Shown: one piece after another, positions 62,919 through 64,000 of the stretch
How positions within the stretch are numbered: position 1 is the stretch's first letter
Layout of the letters: every line of letters starts with the position of its first letter
From: JAMXLO01 sp963776505
GTDB taxonomy: Bacteria; Pseudomonadota; Alphaproteobacteria; Acetobacterales; Acetobacteraceae
NCBI GenBank assembly: GCA_963776505.1
Contig: CAVZNH010000084.1
Span: 77,169 to 141,168, forward strand
Reading direction: 5' to 3'
Length of the DNA stretch: 64,000 bases
Position numbers and translations under genes: made by a program
The notes under the pieces: generated by a model
What the model was told of the DNA's origin: nothing
Database searches by the model: none
The model's input: the letters and a program-made list of their open reading frames with translations, nothing else

Positions 62919-64000
62919 TCAGCAAGTTCTGTGCCACGCGGGGTGTGCAGCAGCCACACGAGCGATGATGCCAATCTGCTCCGGTCGTCGTGGGGAACCA
63001 AACGCGGACTCTGACGTGCTTACGAGCCCACGTGGTCCGGATCGACCTCCATCGCAACTGAATATGTCGCGGGCGATCCGGCAGTGAATACCCTGTCTGC
63101 CGTCCACCACCTGGGTGACCGCGAAGTCAGCGGCCACACTCATCAGCGAGTATGCATCGTCCCGACTGAGGCGCTGCTGTTCGGTCAGCAGCTCCAACAT
63201 GTCAAGACTGGCGTTGCGCATCGCCAAGTTCAGGTCCTCGTCGAACCCGTGCACGATCCAATAGCGCGGCGTCTCGAGCAGCGGCGAGGGAAACCGGAAA
63301 TCCTTCCGCACATGCACCTGGAACAGCACATCGAGCGAGGCTTCGATTGCTGTACCGCTGATTTCGCCGTCACCTTGTGATATGTGCGGATCGCCGAGTG
63401 AGAACAGCGCGCCGGGCACCTGCACGGGATAATACATCGTCGCGCCGGCACCGATGCGCCAATTGTCGATATTCCCTCCATGCAATCCGGGAGGCACGCT
63501 GCTGATCCGGCCCATTGCGTTCGGCGCAACTCCAGCCGTACCTATATGTGGGCGCACAGGAACACGGACGCCGCGGAGCGCCGGTTCGCATCGGCAGGCA
63601 GCACAGTCGGTGATGCGGCCAGGCACCGTGTACTTTTCCGCCACATCATAGGCGAACATGGCGGTAGCCTGATTCGTTGTGCGGTCGATGCGGAAAATCG
63701 TGACGCGCTCGCGCTCCGCCATCTCTCGATACAGGTATCCCCAGTGCGCTGCGAGATTGGAGCCGTAAGCCAGGCGCGGCACCATTTCGAGATAGCGTAC
63801 CTCCAGCATGTCGCCCGGCATGGCGTCGGCGACATGGATCGGGCCGGTCATGATATGCACGCCTGGCGCTCGGTCGTGCTCCGGGATCGCCGCGTAGAGG
63901 GCGCGGATGTCGGCGTCCATCATCAGTTCAGGCGCATCGCCCGCATGGTGGGTGATCGCCTCGGCACGGATGAGATCGCCGCCGCGCACGCGGAGCGCCG
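62919..64000 (-). CDS. Acetamidase/formamidase family protein (5' end outside window)
   Basis: The frame is open to the window edge, and ALRVRGGDLIRAEAITHHAG continues from beyond it. FmdA/AmdA-family features: GPIHVADAMPGDMLEVRYLE, HIGTAGVAPNAM, PPGLHGGNIDNWRIGAGATM (metal-binding region), VPGALFSLGDPHISQGDGEI, and DDAYSLMSVAADFAVTQVVD near the end. The enzyme hydrolyses short amides to ammonia and the acid. The last ~50 residues (from CDGGRSGPRGLVSTSESAFG) are unlike family ends and may follow a frame change. It leads the ABC transporter genes on the same strand. Confidence 0.87.
   Translation of the reverse strand, partial: ALRVRGGDLIRAEAITHHAGDAPELMMDADIRALYAAIPEHDRAPGVHIMTGPIHVADAMPGDMLEVRYLEMVPRLAYGSNLAAHWGYLYREMAERERVTIFRIDRTTNQATAMFAYDVAEKYTVPGRITDCAACRCEPALRGVRVPVRPHIGTAGVAPNAMGRISSVPPGLHGGNIDNWRIGAGATMYYPVQVPGALFSLGDPHISQGDGEISGTAIEASLDVLFQVHVRKDFRFPSPLLETPRYWIVHGFDEDLNLAMRNASLDMLELLTEQQRLSRDDAYSLMSVAADFAVTQVVDGRQGIHCRIARDIFSCDGGRSGPRGLVSTSESAFGSPRRPEQIGIIARVAAAHPAWHRTC

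Overview
The window is GC-rich chromosomal DNA from a proteobacterium. The gene content suggests an alphaproteobacterium, perhaps an Acetobacteraceae-like member of the Rhodospirillales: many oxidoreductases and ABC solute-binding proteins, paired hydantoinase subunits, FMN-dependent lactate-dehydrogenase paralogues and SPINDLY-type TPR glycosyltransferases. That placement is inference. The only RNA gene recognised is a tRNA-Thr(UGU). Most loci are metabolic or accessory, packed closely on both strands, and good Shine-Dalgarno sequences fix many starts.

Layout. 1-6.6 kb: the end of aminopeptidase N, then a catabolic group (acyl-CoA dehydrogenase, SnoaL-like protein, Baeyer-Villiger monooxygenase, enoyl-CoA hydratase, SDR). 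6.6-9.5 kb: an alanine-racemase-like protein divergent from a protein with three RidA domains; both appear to lack the residues expected for catalysis. 9.65-10.1 kb: a decayed 2-hydroxyacid dehydrogenase. 10.3-13.9 kb: a glyoxalase-fold protein, a SufR-like cysteine-bearing regulator overlapping a Rieske protein, and a hypothetical gene. 14.2-16.9 kb: an MFS exporter with a monooxygenase-like tail, then a DegT-type aminotransferase. 17.3-29.1 kb, all on the minus strand and tightly spaced: an RTX-like secreted protein with about 18 near-identical ~138-bp repeats; a giant protein with three TPR plus GT41 (O-GlcNAc-transferase-like) modules; a hexapeptide acyltransferase; a nucleotide-sugar epimerase-like protein; a CmcI-like methyltransferase or hydroxylase; and RfbF. 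I read this as a candidate operon for making, glycosylating and decorating a surface or secreted repeat protein, and consider it the most interesting part of the window.

29.3-49.1 kb: FtsH; two DOPA-4,5-dioxygenase-like proteins around a thiolase; an FAD oxidoreductase; two tandem FMN alpha-hydroxy-acid dehydrogenases; HyuB/HyuA; a lactonase; an oligopeptide-type binding protein; GlgX; an SMP-30 lactonase; and the tRNA. 49.3-64 kb: two amidohydrolases, a class II aldolase, a GST, a lone CoxL-like molybdoenzyme, an MHS-type transporter, and a polyamine-type ABC transporter with an extra peptide-binding protein. The transporter genes follow an acetamidase/formamidase that runs off the window end.

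Caution: at least 17 otherwise intact conserved genes carry single-base frameshifts (FtsH about four, DegT three, the TPR-GT41 gene about four, the repeat gene many). This pattern points mainly to indel errors in the assembly rather than true gene decay. For broken genes I give the span of the intact gene and the approximate break points. The 2-hydroxyacid dehydrogenase remnant, with internal deletions, looks truly decayed.
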